Of a stretch of DNA of 13,959 nucleotides, positions 1 to 7,214 are shown one piece after another. The stretch is from contig JALTEL010000010.1 of NCBI GenBank assembly GCA_027073945.1, positions 1 through 13,959 on the forward strand, given 5' to 3'. The DNA comes from Caldifarciminota bacterium. Lineage in GTDB: Bacteria; WOR-3; Hydrothermia; UBA1063; CAJXJZ01. Made by a program: the position numbers and the translations under genes. The number at the start of each line of letters is the position of its first letter. The stretch's first letter is position 1. The notes under the pieces were generated by a model that saw nothing but the letters and a program-made list of their open reading frames with translations, made no database searches and had not been told where the DNA came from.

Positions 1-31
1 TAGGATACACTATCCTGGGAGCTCCCTCCTT

Positions 32-1696
32 TTGTTTTTGAAACTCTTATCGTTTCTCTATTTCTGTTACCTTTATTTTGAGGAAACATTATCCCCTTCG
101 GTGCAATTATTTTTGAGGAATAACGATACATTAGCTCAAAAGTATTCATATACCCTTACGGGAAAAAACGATACCACCTTAGAGTTTAGAGGCAACTGGC
201 CATTTGGGCCTTTCCACACAGTAGTCTATGATTCTGTGAGGAACCTTGCACTCATTGGCTCGGGCGGAGGGGTATATATACTTGATGCATCCGACCCATT
301 TGTCCCGCAAAAGATAAATGATGGCATACGTACAACAGGCATTGTTTACGGTATATTTTATAATTCAAATGATTCTATAGTATACATAGCATCAGGGTCC
401 TCGGGTCTTGAAATCTGGGATATAAAGAATCAGTATTCCCCACAAAAAATAGGTTTTTACCGCACTCCCGGACAGGCCTATGATGTTTATATTCTGGATA
501 CCCTTGCCTATGTAGCAGACGGTTATTACGGCCTGAGCATAATAAACGTGTCCAATCCGGCAAATCCACAGGAGGTGGGTTCTTATAATACACCCGGCCT
601 GTCCAGTAATGTTTATGTATCAGGCAGATATGCCTATGTGGCAGACAGAGATCACGGTCTGAGCATAATAGATGTGTCCGATCCGACAAATCCGCAGGAG
701 GCGGGGCATTATCCTGCGTCTGAGCAGGTTCTGGGGCTTTATGTGTCTGGCTCATATGCATATCTCGCAGAGGGTGGCTCTGGTTTATGGGTAGTAGATA
801 TATCCAGCCCGCAGAATCCACAGGAGGTAGGACATTATTATACGACGGGAGATGCCAGCGGTGTCTTTATATCGGGGACCTACGCCTATATAGCAGAGGG
901 AAAATCCGGTTTACAGATAATAGATGTAACAATCCCGCAAAATCCACAGGAGGTAGGACATTATCATACACCGGGCAGGGCATCAGGTGTCTGTGTATCA
1001 GGTCACTATGCCTATGTGGCAAGTGCCAATGGCTTAAGTATAACAGATGTGTGTGATCCCTCAAATCCACAGGGGGTAGGATTTTATGATGCACCTGGCA
1101 CTGCCGTTGGTATCTATGACTACTACTATGGCGATATATATGTGATAGATGGCGGTGGGCTACGCATAATATCTTCAAATTATCACTTACAGGAAGAGGG
1201 ATATTATAAAACTCCCGGGCAGGCCTATGATGTTTATGTTTTGGATACCCTTGCCTATGTGGCGGATGGTGATTGCGGCTTACGCATAATAGATGTATCC
1301 AATCCGACAAATCCGAACGAGGTGGGTCATTGCAGCACTCCCGGGCAGGCTTATGAAGTTTATGTGAAGGGCAGCTATGCCTATGTGGCGGACGGTTATT
1401 ACAGTCTGCGCATAATAGATGTGTCCAATCCGGCAAATCCGAATGAAGTGGGATTTTGTGATACACCGGGACGAGCTCGAAGAGTTGCTATTATATTTAA
1501 TTTGTACGCCTATGTGGCGGACGAAAAATCAGGTTTACAGGTAATAGATGTAACCAATCCGCAAAGTCCACAAATAGAAGGCTCCTATGACACGCCGGGC
1601 AGTGCATGGGATATCTCTGGGGATTATCCTGATTTGTCTTTGGCAGTTGGAAATGGTGGGGCTCAGTTTTATTTTTTTCTAGTTGGGGGTATTTAA
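32..1696 (+). CDS. Secreted LVIVD-repeat beta-propeller protein (main part; C-terminus frameshifted)
   Basis: The protein is built almost wholly from about twelve repeats of ~42 residues (roughly residues 62-545), with the pattern AYVADGxxGLxIIDVSNPxNP followed by EVGxYxTPG. This is the LVIVD repeat, which folds as beta-propeller blades and is typical of secreted surface proteins. The first ~25 residues are hydrophobic (FLKLLSFLYFCYLYF), like a signal peptide, but with little basic charge. The chosen start is a TTG about ten bases after GGGAG (17-21). The frame is also open to the window edge, so the gene may begin further upstream. It ends at a TAA just before a sorting domain in another frame (1683-1970); normally that domain would be the tail of the same chain. 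No catalytic motif is visible. A role in adhesion or surface display is inferred. I am sure of the repeat family and unsure of the function. Confidence 0.85.
   Translation: MFLKLLSFLYFCYLYFEETLSPSVQLFLRNNDTLAQKYSYTLTGKNDTTLEFRGNWPFGPFHTVVYDSVRNLALIGSGGGVYILDASDPFVPQKINDGIRTTGIVYGIFYNSNDSIVYIASGSSGLEIWDIKNQYSPQKIGFYRTPGQAYDVYILDTLAYVADGYYGLSIINVSNPANPQEVGSYNTPGLSSNVYVSGRYAYVADRDHGLSIIDVSDPTNPQEAGHYPASEQVLGLYVSGSYAYLAEGGSGLWVVDISSPQNPQEVGHYYTTGDASGVFISGTYAYIAEGKSGLQIIDVTIPQNPQEVGHYHTPGRASGVCVSGHYAYVASANGLSITDVCDPSNPQGVGFYDAPGTAVGIYDYYYGDIYVIDGGGLRIISSNYHLQEEGYYKTPGQAYDVYVLDTLAYVADGDCGLRIIDVSNPTNPNEVGHCSTPGQAYEVYVKGSYAYVADGYYSLRIIDVSNPANPNEVGFCDTPGRARRVAIIFNLYAYVADEKSGLQVIDVTNPQSPQIEGSYDTPGSAWDISGDYPDLSLAVGNGGAQFYFFLVGGI
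215..1675 (+). repeat. About twelve tandem LVIVD coding repeats, ~126-bp unit
   Basis: The units are recognisable in the DNA as well as in the protein. CAGGCCTATGATGTTTAT followed shortly by TGGATACCCTTGCCTATGT occurs in the unit near 471-525 and again near 1218-1272, 747 bp (249 codons) apart. Such near-identical blocks six units apart suggest internal duplication or recombination between repeats. Motifs such as AATCCGxxAAATCC and CCTATGTGGC recur in most units. Assembly or length errors are more likely here than elsewhere in the window. Confidence 0.85.
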
Positions 1697-1970
1697 AGAA
1701 AACAGTGATTACATGCAGTCTCCTAAATTTGAATCTGTGTGTGCTTCCGGGGGTTGCACGGAGTTAAGGTATAACATACCCGAAAAAGAGCGAGTTACGA
1801 TAAAGCTGTACAACATTACAGGCAGATTGGTCAAGGAGCTTGAAAACGGTATTAAGAGACCCGGAGAGCACAGTGTTAATATTGGTAATGAAGTTTCTTC
1901 AGGTGTTTATTTTGCTGAGCTTGTGGCAGGTCACTACAGAAGTGTAAAAAGTGTTGTTGTGGTCAGGTAA
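1683..1970 (+). CDS. C-terminal FlgD-like / type IX-type sorting domain, frameshifted tail of the LVIVD protein
   Basis: This frame encodes one compact Ig-like sorting domain: LRYNIPEKERVTIKLYNITG, then GRLVKEL, SSGVYFAEL and a terminal KSVVVVR. That order matches the FlgD-like/Por-secretion C-terminal domain that directs export and surface attachment in FCB-type bacteria. It lies one base out of frame from the LVIVD protein and overlaps its last codons. No Shine-Dalgarno site precedes the TTG at 1683 or the ATG at 1713, and a lone sorting domain without a signal peptide would be useless. It is therefore best read as the natural end of the upstream protein. Skipping one G in the GGGGG run at 1685-1689 gives an uninterrupted protein. 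The cause may be a real mutation, a sequencing error or frameshifting; I cannot tell which. Confidence 0.75.
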   Translation: MGVFKENSDYMQSPKFESVCASGGCTELRYNIPEKERVTIKLYNITGRLVKELENGIKRPGEHSVNIGNEVSSGVYFAELVAGHYRSVKSVVVVR

Positions 1971-2003
1971 GCAAATTCTGCCTGCACTTGTCTGCACAAC
2001 CTT

Positions 2004-2019
2004 AATCAATTAATTGATT
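2004..2019. other. Perfect 16-bp palindrome between two surface-protein genes
   Basis: AATCAATTAATTGATT is a perfect inverted repeat, followed by TTTC. It lies 33 bp after the frameshifted sorting domain ends and about 36 bp before the -35 box of the next gene. It could be an operator for that promoter or a weak AT-only terminator stem. AT-rich palindromes also arise by chance. Confidence 0.35.
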
Positions 2020-2054
2020 TTCAAATAGACTGGTTTTATGAGTGCATCAATAAT

Positions 2055-2083
2055 TTGACTATTTAGGCCTGTTGCTGTATAAT
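2055..2083 (+). promoter_or_regulatory. Sigma70-type promoter for the seven-repeat secreted protein
   Basis: TTGACT (2055-2060) and a consensus TATAAT (2078-2083) are separated by exactly 17 bp. Transcription should begin near 2090, giving a leader of about 50 bases to the ATG at 2139. The match excludes the earlier in-frame start at 2082, which lies inside the -10 box. Confidence 0.8.
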
Positions 2084-2138
2084 GTTATATAGCGAATACA
2101 AAAATATTCAGGACTTTGAAAACAGAAGGAGGTTTAAT

Positions 2139-3548
2139 ATGCTGAAAAAGTATGCGATGCCCGCATTAATGTTTGCCGTAATTTTACTGCCTGCTTTAAC
2201 TGTGGATGCACAGGAATTCCCTATAGCTGTGGGAAGTGATACGGCATTTGCCTATGTGGCGGCCTGTGACGGACAAAACTGGCTGGTTCCCATTCTCGGG
2301 GATTCTCTGAATTCAAATAATATTGATGCACAGTTTGTTTCTCCCTCCGGGAGCTTGCTTGGCACAAGAATATCTCTTGGTGCGCAGGGTGTTGCTCCGG
2401 GTGCATTGGCGAGATTTGACGGGGTGAATTATTTTTTGGTATGGGAGGATTTCAGTGAAAATTTTAAAGGACAATTCATAGATACGCAGGGGAATCTGGT
2501 TGGTACTTCTTTTAATATCGCTACCGGTTTACTGCCCGGGAAAATGGATATCTACAATGTAGCATTTGGCGATACCGCTTATCTGGCGATTTTTGTCAAA
2601 GCGGACAGTATACTGTACGGACAGATGGTGAACAAATCCGGAAGCCTGATTGGAAGCCAGATTCAAATCAGCAACACTCCAGCCCGTGAAACCTATATTG
2701 CATACGATGGTACAAATTATCTTGTAGTATGGGTTAATGAGAATAATGATAAGGATATTTATGGTCAGTTCATAGGTAAAGACGGGCTGCTGGTTGGAAG
2801 TAATTTTGTAATTGACAATGATCAGAATTACAGTGATAATCCTATTTCACTTGCATTTGACGGGGCAAGGTATTTAATGGCTTTTCATGAAGCCCCGACT
2901 CTTGATGCTCCATGGACATTGATAGGGTATTTTATTACCACGGCAGGAACTGTTGAGGACACAATAATCATATGCGATTCAATAAAACACCCGTATATAC
3001 CATCTGTTGCTTTTGATGGCAAAGAGTATTTTATAACCTGGAGTCAACTTCTGGATTCCACGATGATAGGAAGGTTTTTTGATACCTCAGGGGTTCCTAT
3101 TGATACGCCGTTTGTCTTATTTGGACCGTCAGACAATAAATCCCCGATAGGAGGTGTTGGGTTTGGTGGTGGTCAATATCTGGCTGTAACCACGAGACTT
3201 GATTCCAATTTTTCAGACGGTGATGTCTATGGCAGGTTTATTCAACCGCTCTCAGCGGTTTGGGAAAGAAATCCTTCGGAGCCAAAGGCATTTATGCTTT
3301 CTCAGAATTACACGAATCCGGTACGGCTGACAGCCAGAATCCCCTTTAATATTCAATCGAATTCCTTTGTAACACTTAAAGTATTTGACGCCGTGGGAAG
3401 AGAGGCAAGAGTACTTTTGTCCGGGAATCTGCATGCCGGGTCATATACATGCCAGTGGAATGCCGGGAATTTGGCAAATGGTGTGTATTTCTATTATTTG
3501 CAGGTGGCTTCGTTGACCGAGATAAGAAAGTTTGTAGTACAGAAATAA
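2139..3548 (+). CDS. Secreted seven-repeat (propeller-like) protein with C-terminal sorting domain
   Basis: The ATG at 2139 is chosen because AAGGAGG (2126-2132) sits six bases before it and a strong promoter lies upstream; the product is 469 residues. Residues 1-24 form a signal peptide (KK, hydrophobic core, VDA before Q25). The body holds about seven repeats of ~45 residues, with the pattern FDGxNYLVVW followed by IYGQFIxxxGxLVGS. Seven copies suggest a seven-bladed beta-propeller. Residues ~382-469 are a Por/FlgD-like sorting domain (FMLSQNYTNP, VTLKVFDAVGREARVLL, LANGVYFYYLQ, KFVVQK). The common NYPNPFNP box has diverged to NYTNPV. The protein is probably exported and surface-attached or released. 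No enzyme motif is seen and its ligand is unknown. It shares this architecture, but not its repeat type, with the LVIVD protein upstream. Confidence 0.85.
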   Translation: MLKKYAMPALMFAVILLPALTVDAQEFPIAVGSDTAFAYVAACDGQNWLVPILGDSLNSNNIDAQFVSPSGSLLGTRISLGAQGVAPGALARFDGVNYFLVWEDFSENFKGQFIDTQGNLVGTSFNIATGLLPGKMDIYNVAFGDTAYLAIFVKADSILYGQMVNKSGSLIGSQIQISNTPARETYIAYDGTNYLVVWVNENNDKDIYGQFIGKDGLLVGSNFVIDNDQNYSDNPISLAFDGARYLMAFHEAPTLDAPWTLIGYFITTAGTVEDTIIICDSIKHPYIPSVAFDGKEYFITWSQLLDSTMIGRFFDTSGVPIDTPFVLFGPSDNKSPIGGVGFGGGQYLAVTTRLDSNFSDGDVYGRFIQPLSAVWERNPSEPKAFMLSQNYTNPVRLTARIPFNIQSNSFVTLKVFDAVGREARVLLSGNLHAGSYTCQWNAGNLANGVYFYYLQVASLTEIRKFVVQK

Positions 3549-3599
3549 AGGATTGTGAAAATGAAAAACTCTGGATTGAATAAGAAATGTCACGCAATG

Positions 3600-3654
3600 G
3601 CGGGCATGCGATTTAGTCTGTTCGGGCCGAATTTTCCTGAATTTGCATGTCCGC
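3600..3654 (+). other. Long interrupted hairpin, REP-like element or structured leader
   Basis: GCGGGCATGC (3600-3609) pairs with GCATGTCCGC (3645-3654) through ten pairs, one of them G-U. ATTTAG (3611-3616) then pairs with CTGAAT (3637-3642), again with one G-U, and GTTCG (3620-3624) pairs with CGAAT (3628-3632) over a GGC loop. This gives about 21 pairs in 55 bases, more GC-rich than its surroundings. No T-tract follows, so it is not a standard terminator. It could be a repetitive extragenic palindrome, a processing or stability element between two envelope genes, or a regulatory leader of the OmpA-like gene. Confidence 0.6.
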
Positions 3655-3706
3655 AAAGCATACACAACAGAATAATGAGTTTACAAAAAACAGGGAGTTT
3701 TAAAAA

Positions 3707-4687
3707 ATGAAAAAAACAACATTGATTTTTTCCGCAGTTGCATTGATGATTTCAATGAGTCTTTTTGCACAGGATAAACCCGGAACACCTGATAAAACGG
3801 GATGCAAAGATTATCCGGGGATAAGCAGATATAAGGGGGCGACAATTCATGCTTGCAGTGAAATAAATTATGGCAAATTCTATCTTGGTCTCGGTGAGCC
3901 TGTAAGCAAGAATTTCCTTGGCCACGGGCAGTTTTTCAAGAAATATATGGAAGTAAAAGGTAAAATATACAATATTCAATACTTATTACCGCTTGAAACA
4001 GGTATACTGCAGGTATATGAAAATTATAAGAACACGTTAACCAAAGCGGGATACAGTGCGCTTTACACTGAAAACTTTAAAAACACCTGTTTTTACAGGG
4101 AGGATTACTACGGTGGAGATGCTGGCCCCATTGTCCCGGGTGTTAAAGGTTTTTACGGAAATCAATGTGATAAGAATTATTATTACACAGTTTATAAAGG
4201 TGTCAGAAATTCATTGGATATTTATGTTGCTTTGTTTGTCGGTCAGGATGGCGATGAAGTGATTGTCAATCAATCCGTGATAGAAACAGTACCCTTGAAA
4301 TTGGGATTGGTTTCCGCCGATAATATAGCAAGAAACATAGAGGTTACCGGGCACTCCATCTTTTATGATATTCATTTTGCCACGGGAAGCGCAACGATTA
4401 ACGCAAGCTCGTATAGTCAGATAGCGGAAATAGCAAAGTATATAAAGCAGCATGCCGATAAAAAGTTCTTTATTGTCGGACATACGGATAACACGGGCAA
4501 CTTTACCTCCAACATGACGCTCTCCGAAAACAGGGCAAAAGCGGTTATGAATGAACTAATAAGCAAATACGGAGTGAATGCGAGTCAGTTAAAAGCCTAT
4601 GGTGTAGCGAATCTTTCACCTGTAACATCCAATTCAACGGACGGAGGTAAAGCGAGGAATCGCAGGGTTGAAATAGTTGAACAATAG
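3707..4687 (+). CDS. OmpA-family envelope protein with an N-terminal DUF4892-like region
   Basis: The product is 326 residues with a signal peptide (MKKTTLIFSAVALMISMSLFA, cut before Q22). Residues ~34-200 hold a conserved-looking periplasmic region (KDYPGISRYKGA, YLLPLETGILQVYENYKNTL, AGYSALY) resembling DUF4892-type domains that precede OmpA domains in other bacteria; this match is from memory. Residues ~216-326 are the OmpA C-terminal domain, with FYDIHFATGSATI, GHTDNTG (258-264), LSENRAKAV (272-280) and RNRRVEI (318-324). That domain binds peptidoglycan. There is no N-terminal beta-barrel, so the protein more likely tethers or senses the cell wall than forms a pore. GGGAG (3693-3697) lies nine bases before the ATG. 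I see no promoter of its own, so it may be read with the gene upstream. Confidence 0.88.
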   Translation: MKKTTLIFSAVALMISMSLFAQDKPGTPDKTGCKDYPGISRYKGATIHACSEINYGKFYLGLGEPVSKNFLGHGQFFKKYMEVKGKIYNIQYLLPLETGILQVYENYKNTLTKAGYSALYTENFKNTCFYREDYYGGDAGPIVPGVKGFYGNQCDKNYYYTVYKGVRNSLDIYVALFVGQDGDEVIVNQSVIETVPLKLGLVSADNIARNIEVTGHSIFYDIHFATGSATINASSYSQIAEIAKYIKQHADKKFFIVGHTDNTGNFTSNMTLSENRAKAVMNELISKYGVNASQLKAYGVANLSPVTSNSTDGGKARNRRVEIVEQ

Positions 4688-4722
4688 ATAAACTCTCATA
4701 TTCAACAGGCCTTTAAAAGTGT

Positions 4723-4778
4723 AATCCCGCTTTATTTATGGGGATTGAAATTGTATAGGTTGCCTTTTTGGCTTTTTT
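4723..4778. terminator. Possible weak terminator between convergent genes
   Basis: AATCCC (4723-4728) and GGGATT (4741-4746) form a six-pair stem with a 12-base loop. T-runs follow at 4765-4769 and 4773-4778, partly inside a small GCC/GGC stem. The T-runs are far from the main stem, so this is a poor intrinsic terminator. The convergent layout of the OmpA-like gene and iorB is the main reason to expect termination here. A further 5-bp stem, GTTAT/ATAAC, lies at 4789-4803. Confidence 0.3.
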
Positions 4779-4812
4779 GCTGTATGCTGTTATTTAAGAT
4801 AACTTATTTGTC

Positions 4813-5391
4813 TTAATCTAATTTTCTTCCCAATTCAAAGGCTTTAAGGTTGGCATCTATTGTTTTCGGGGGAACTCTGTAAGATATGACCTTTTTCCAT
4901 GTTTCAATGTCGTATGCCAGATGTTTTGAAAGTGCACCAAGCAATACCGTGTTGACCGTACGCGCATCCCCGGCCTCTCTGGCAATTGGGACGGCATCAA
5001 TGATGTAAATATTGACGCCTTCGTCTCTGAATTGAGCCTCAATGTCTTCAGGGTATGTTTCAAGCCCGAGGGAAACTGTGGTTGGAATTATTTTAAACTT
5101 GTTTACAATGGCTATGCTCCCTTGTTTCTTTAAATAGCCTTTCCACCTCAGGGCTTCGGCAAGTTCAAAGGCCAGTATAATATCGCCGCTACCTTTTTCT
5201 ATGAGAGGGGAGTATATTTTCTTTCCGAATTTTACAAATGAAACCACACTTCCTCCTCTTTGAGACATGCCGTGCACCTCGCTTTTCTTAACATCCATAC
5301 CGGATTCCAGCGCAACAAGGGCAAGAATTTCTGATGCGGTTAATATACCCTGACCACCAACGCCCGAAATTATAATGTTTTTGCCTTCCAT
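4813..5391 (-). CDS. iorB: Indolepyruvate:ferredoxin oxidoreductase, beta subunit
   Basis: At 192 residues this is the usual size of the 2-oxoacid:ferredoxin oxidoreductase gamma-type subunit. Diagnostic motifs are GVGGQGILTAS (10-20), the family's opening glycine-rich loop, and SEVHGMSQRGGSVVS (37-51). It partners with IorA, encoded immediately upstream, to oxidise arylpyruvates (indolepyruvate, phenylpyruvate, hydroxyphenylpyruvate) with CoA to aryl-acetyl-CoA and CO2, passing electrons to ferredoxin in the cytoplasm. Its AAGGAGG (5396-5402, read on the minus strand) overlaps the iorA stop and sits four bases before the ATG. The genes are nine bases apart, which points to translation coupled within one transcript. 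Confidence 0.92.
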   Translation of the reverse strand: MEGKNIIISGVGGQGILTASEILALVALESGMDVKKSEVHGMSQRGGSVVSFVKFGKKIYSPLIEKGSGDIILAFELAEALRWKGYLKKQGSIAIVNKFKIIPTTVSLGLETYPEDIEAQFRDEGVNIYIIDAVPIAREAGDARTVNTVLLGALSKHLAYDIETWKKVISYRVPPKTIDANLKAFELGRKLD

Positions 5392-5400
5392 TTTTCCTCC

Positions 5401-7140
5401 TTAAGATATTGCATCAAATGGACAAACCTGAATACACAGGTCACACCCCACGCATAGAATAGGTGAAATAACAGCTTTGCCGTTTTCCAGACTTATTGCC
5501 GGACATCCCAATTTTATACATCCCATACATTTTTCACCCTTGCATTTTTCAGGGTCAACCTTTCTTTTTGGTTTCTGTCTGGCTGCTTTTCTCTCTTCCG
5601 GCAGGAGTGCACAGGGACGCTGGGATATGACAACAGTTGGCTCTTCGGCAGCCATTGCTTCTCTCAAGACATTCCGCGTTTCTCTCAGTTTGTGAGGGTC
5701 TACTTTGTATATTTTCTTAACACCCACAGCTCTGCTTATTTCAGTAAAATCCACTGCGGTTGTCGGTTCACCCTTTACCGTTTTTCCTGTTGAAGGGTTG
5801 TCCTGATGACCTGTCATGGCTGTAATTCTGTTATCCAGTATTATAACAGTTGAAATACCTTTGTTGTAAACTACGTCCATTAATCCGGTAATTCCGTTAT
5901 GTAAAAATGTGGAGTCGCCTATTACGGCAACTGTTTTTTTGGCGAATTTTTTGCCCTGTGCCTTTTCGAGTCCAAATGCATTTCCTATTGACGCACCCAT
6001 ACAAATTGTCGTGTCCATTGCATTATAAGGAGGAAGTGCCCCCAGTGTGTAACAACCTATATCGCCTGTAACCGTGGCTCTGAGCCTCCATAAGTTGTAG
6101 AAAATGCCAATATGAGGACAACCGGGACAAAGCTGCGGTGGCCGCATTATTTCTTTACCGTCTTTCAGATGAGGGAGCTCCTCTTTTAAGACACCCTTCC
6201 TGACTCTGTCCGGGTTTAACTCAAGTACAAGGGGGATGTATTTTTTTCCATGGACATCTGTGTATCCGATATATCTTATTTCCTCTTCAAGAAATGGTTC
6301 GTTCTCTTCTATAACTATGACTTTGTTAACCCCTTTGTAAAATTCTTCAAACAATTTATCAGGGAATGGCCATGGAAAGCCTAATTTCAGAAACGATGCG
6401 TCAGGAAAAATTTCTCTTGCATGTAGGTAAGAAATGCCTGATGAGACTATACCGAGTTCTCTATCGCCCCATTCTATTCTGTTCAAAGGAGAGGTATTAG
6501 CCTCTTCTTTCAGTTTGAGAAGCCGCTCTTCAACAACTGCATGTCTCACTCTTGCATGCGCCGGAAGTATGATATATTTTTGCGGTAACTTTTTGTATTC
6601 TTTAACGGGGACGTCTTCTCTGTCTCTGAACTCCACAGGCCCTTTTGTATGTGATGTCCTTGTTGTCATTCTGAAAAGTACAGGAGTATCAAACTTTTCG
6701 GAAAGAGAAAATGCATACTTTATAAAATCCTTTGCTTCCTGACTGTCAGATGGCTCTATGAGAGGCATTTTCGCAAATTTTGCATATCTTCTGTTGTCTT
6801 GCTCATTCTGTGACGAATGCATCCCGGGGTCATCAGCACTTATTACAACAAAACCACCGTTTATCCCGGTATATGCTGATGTGAAAAATGGGTCTGCTGC
6901 AACGTTAAGACCAACATGCTTCATTGAAACCATACTTCTTGCTCCGCCTATCGCAGCCCCGAGAGCTACCTCAAACGCCACTTTTTCATTGGGTGACCAC
7001 TCAGCATCTATTTCTGCATATTTGGCGGCTGCCTCTAATATCTCTGTAGAGGGTGTTCCAGGATATGCTGTGGCAACTTTTACGCCGGCTTCCCATGCCC
7101 CTCTGGCTATGGCCTCATTGCCTGAAAGTAATTTTTTCAT
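5401..7140 (-). CDS. iorA: Indolepyruvate:ferredoxin oxidoreductase, alpha subunit
   Basis: This 579-residue protein is full length for IorA. The N-terminal pyruvate-ferredoxin-oxidoreductase-like domain opens with LLSGNEAIARGAWEAG and AYPGTPSTEI. A second region carries the PPQLCPGCPH motif (334-343). The thiamine-diphosphate motif follows: GDSTF at 409-413 to DN near 437, with GHQDNP after it. The C-terminus holds two 4Fe-4S clusters: C533-x4-C538-x2-C541-x4-C546-P and C563-x2-C566-x2-C569-x3-C573-P. It decarboxylates arylpyruvates made by transamination of aromatic amino acids and reduces ferredoxin, which is typical of anaerobic peptide users. The start ATG (7138-7140) follows an AAGGGGG ribosome site at six bases. 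A good promoter lies at 7172-7200. All key residues appear intact. Confidence 0.95.
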   Translation of the reverse strand: MKKLLSGNEAIARGAWEAGVKVATAYPGTPSTEILEAAAKYAEIDAEWSPNEKVAFEVALGAAIGGARSMVSMKHVGLNVAADPFFTSAYTGINGGFVVISADDPGMHSSQNEQDNRRYAKFAKMPLIEPSDSQEAKDFIKYAFSLSEKFDTPVLFRMTTRTSHTKGPVEFRDREDVPVKEYKKLPQKYIILPAHARVRHAVVEERLLKLKEEANTSPLNRIEWGDRELGIVSSGISYLHAREIFPDASFLKLGFPWPFPDKLFEEFYKGVNKVIVIEENEPFLEEEIRYIGYTDVHGKKYIPLVLELNPDRVRKGVLKEELPHLKDGKEIMRPPQLCPGCPHIGIFYNLWRLRATVTGDIGCYTLGALPPYNAMDTTICMGASIGNAFGLEKAQGKKFAKKTVAVIGDSTFLHNGITGLMDVVYNKGISTVIILDNRITAMTGHQDNPSTGKTVKGEPTTAVDFTEISRAVGVKKIYKVDPHKLRETRNVLREAMAAEEPTVVISQRPCALLPEERKAARQKPKRKVDPEKCKGEKCMGCIKLGCPAISLENGKAVISPILCVGCDLCIQVCPFDAIS

Positions 7141-7171
7141 CTATTTCCCCCTTCATATATGAATATGCTAT

Positions 7172-7200
7172 ATTTTAATGATTTGCATTCAGACAATCAA
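7172..7200 (-). promoter_or_regulatory. Sigma70-type promoter for iorAB
   Basis: Read on the minus strand, TTGATT (7200-7195) and TAAAAT (7177-7172) are 17 bp apart. The predicted start, near 7165, leaves a 25-base leader before iorA. A 12-bp perfect palindrome, TTCATATATGAA (7152-7163), begins just downstream and could be an operator. The promoter would let iorAB be expressed apart from the three genes upstream. Confidence 0.65.
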
Positions 7201-7214
7201 ATGAGATTTAAAAA

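Noticed and set aside
375..1466. Long minus-strand open frames rich in His, Pro and Arg within the LVIVD gene
   Set aside because: They are antisense shadows of the repeated coding units; composition is unnatural and no ribosome site is seen.
215..1675. The regular ~126-bp periodicity considered as a CRISPR-like or non-coding satellite array
   Set aside because: The period follows codons and a conserved protein repeat throughout; there are no identical short repeats with unique spacers.
2082..2138. Upstream in-frame start for the seven-repeat protein
   Set aside because: It falls inside the -10 box, and would put 19 residues before a good signal peptide with its own strong ribosome site.
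3561..3710. A 49-codon ORF (start MKNSGLNKKCHAMAG) whose stop overlaps the OmpA-like start as ATGA
   Set aside because: The ATGA overlap is tempting, but the ribosome site is weak, the product matches nothing I know, and most of the ORF runs through the hairpin at 3600-3654.
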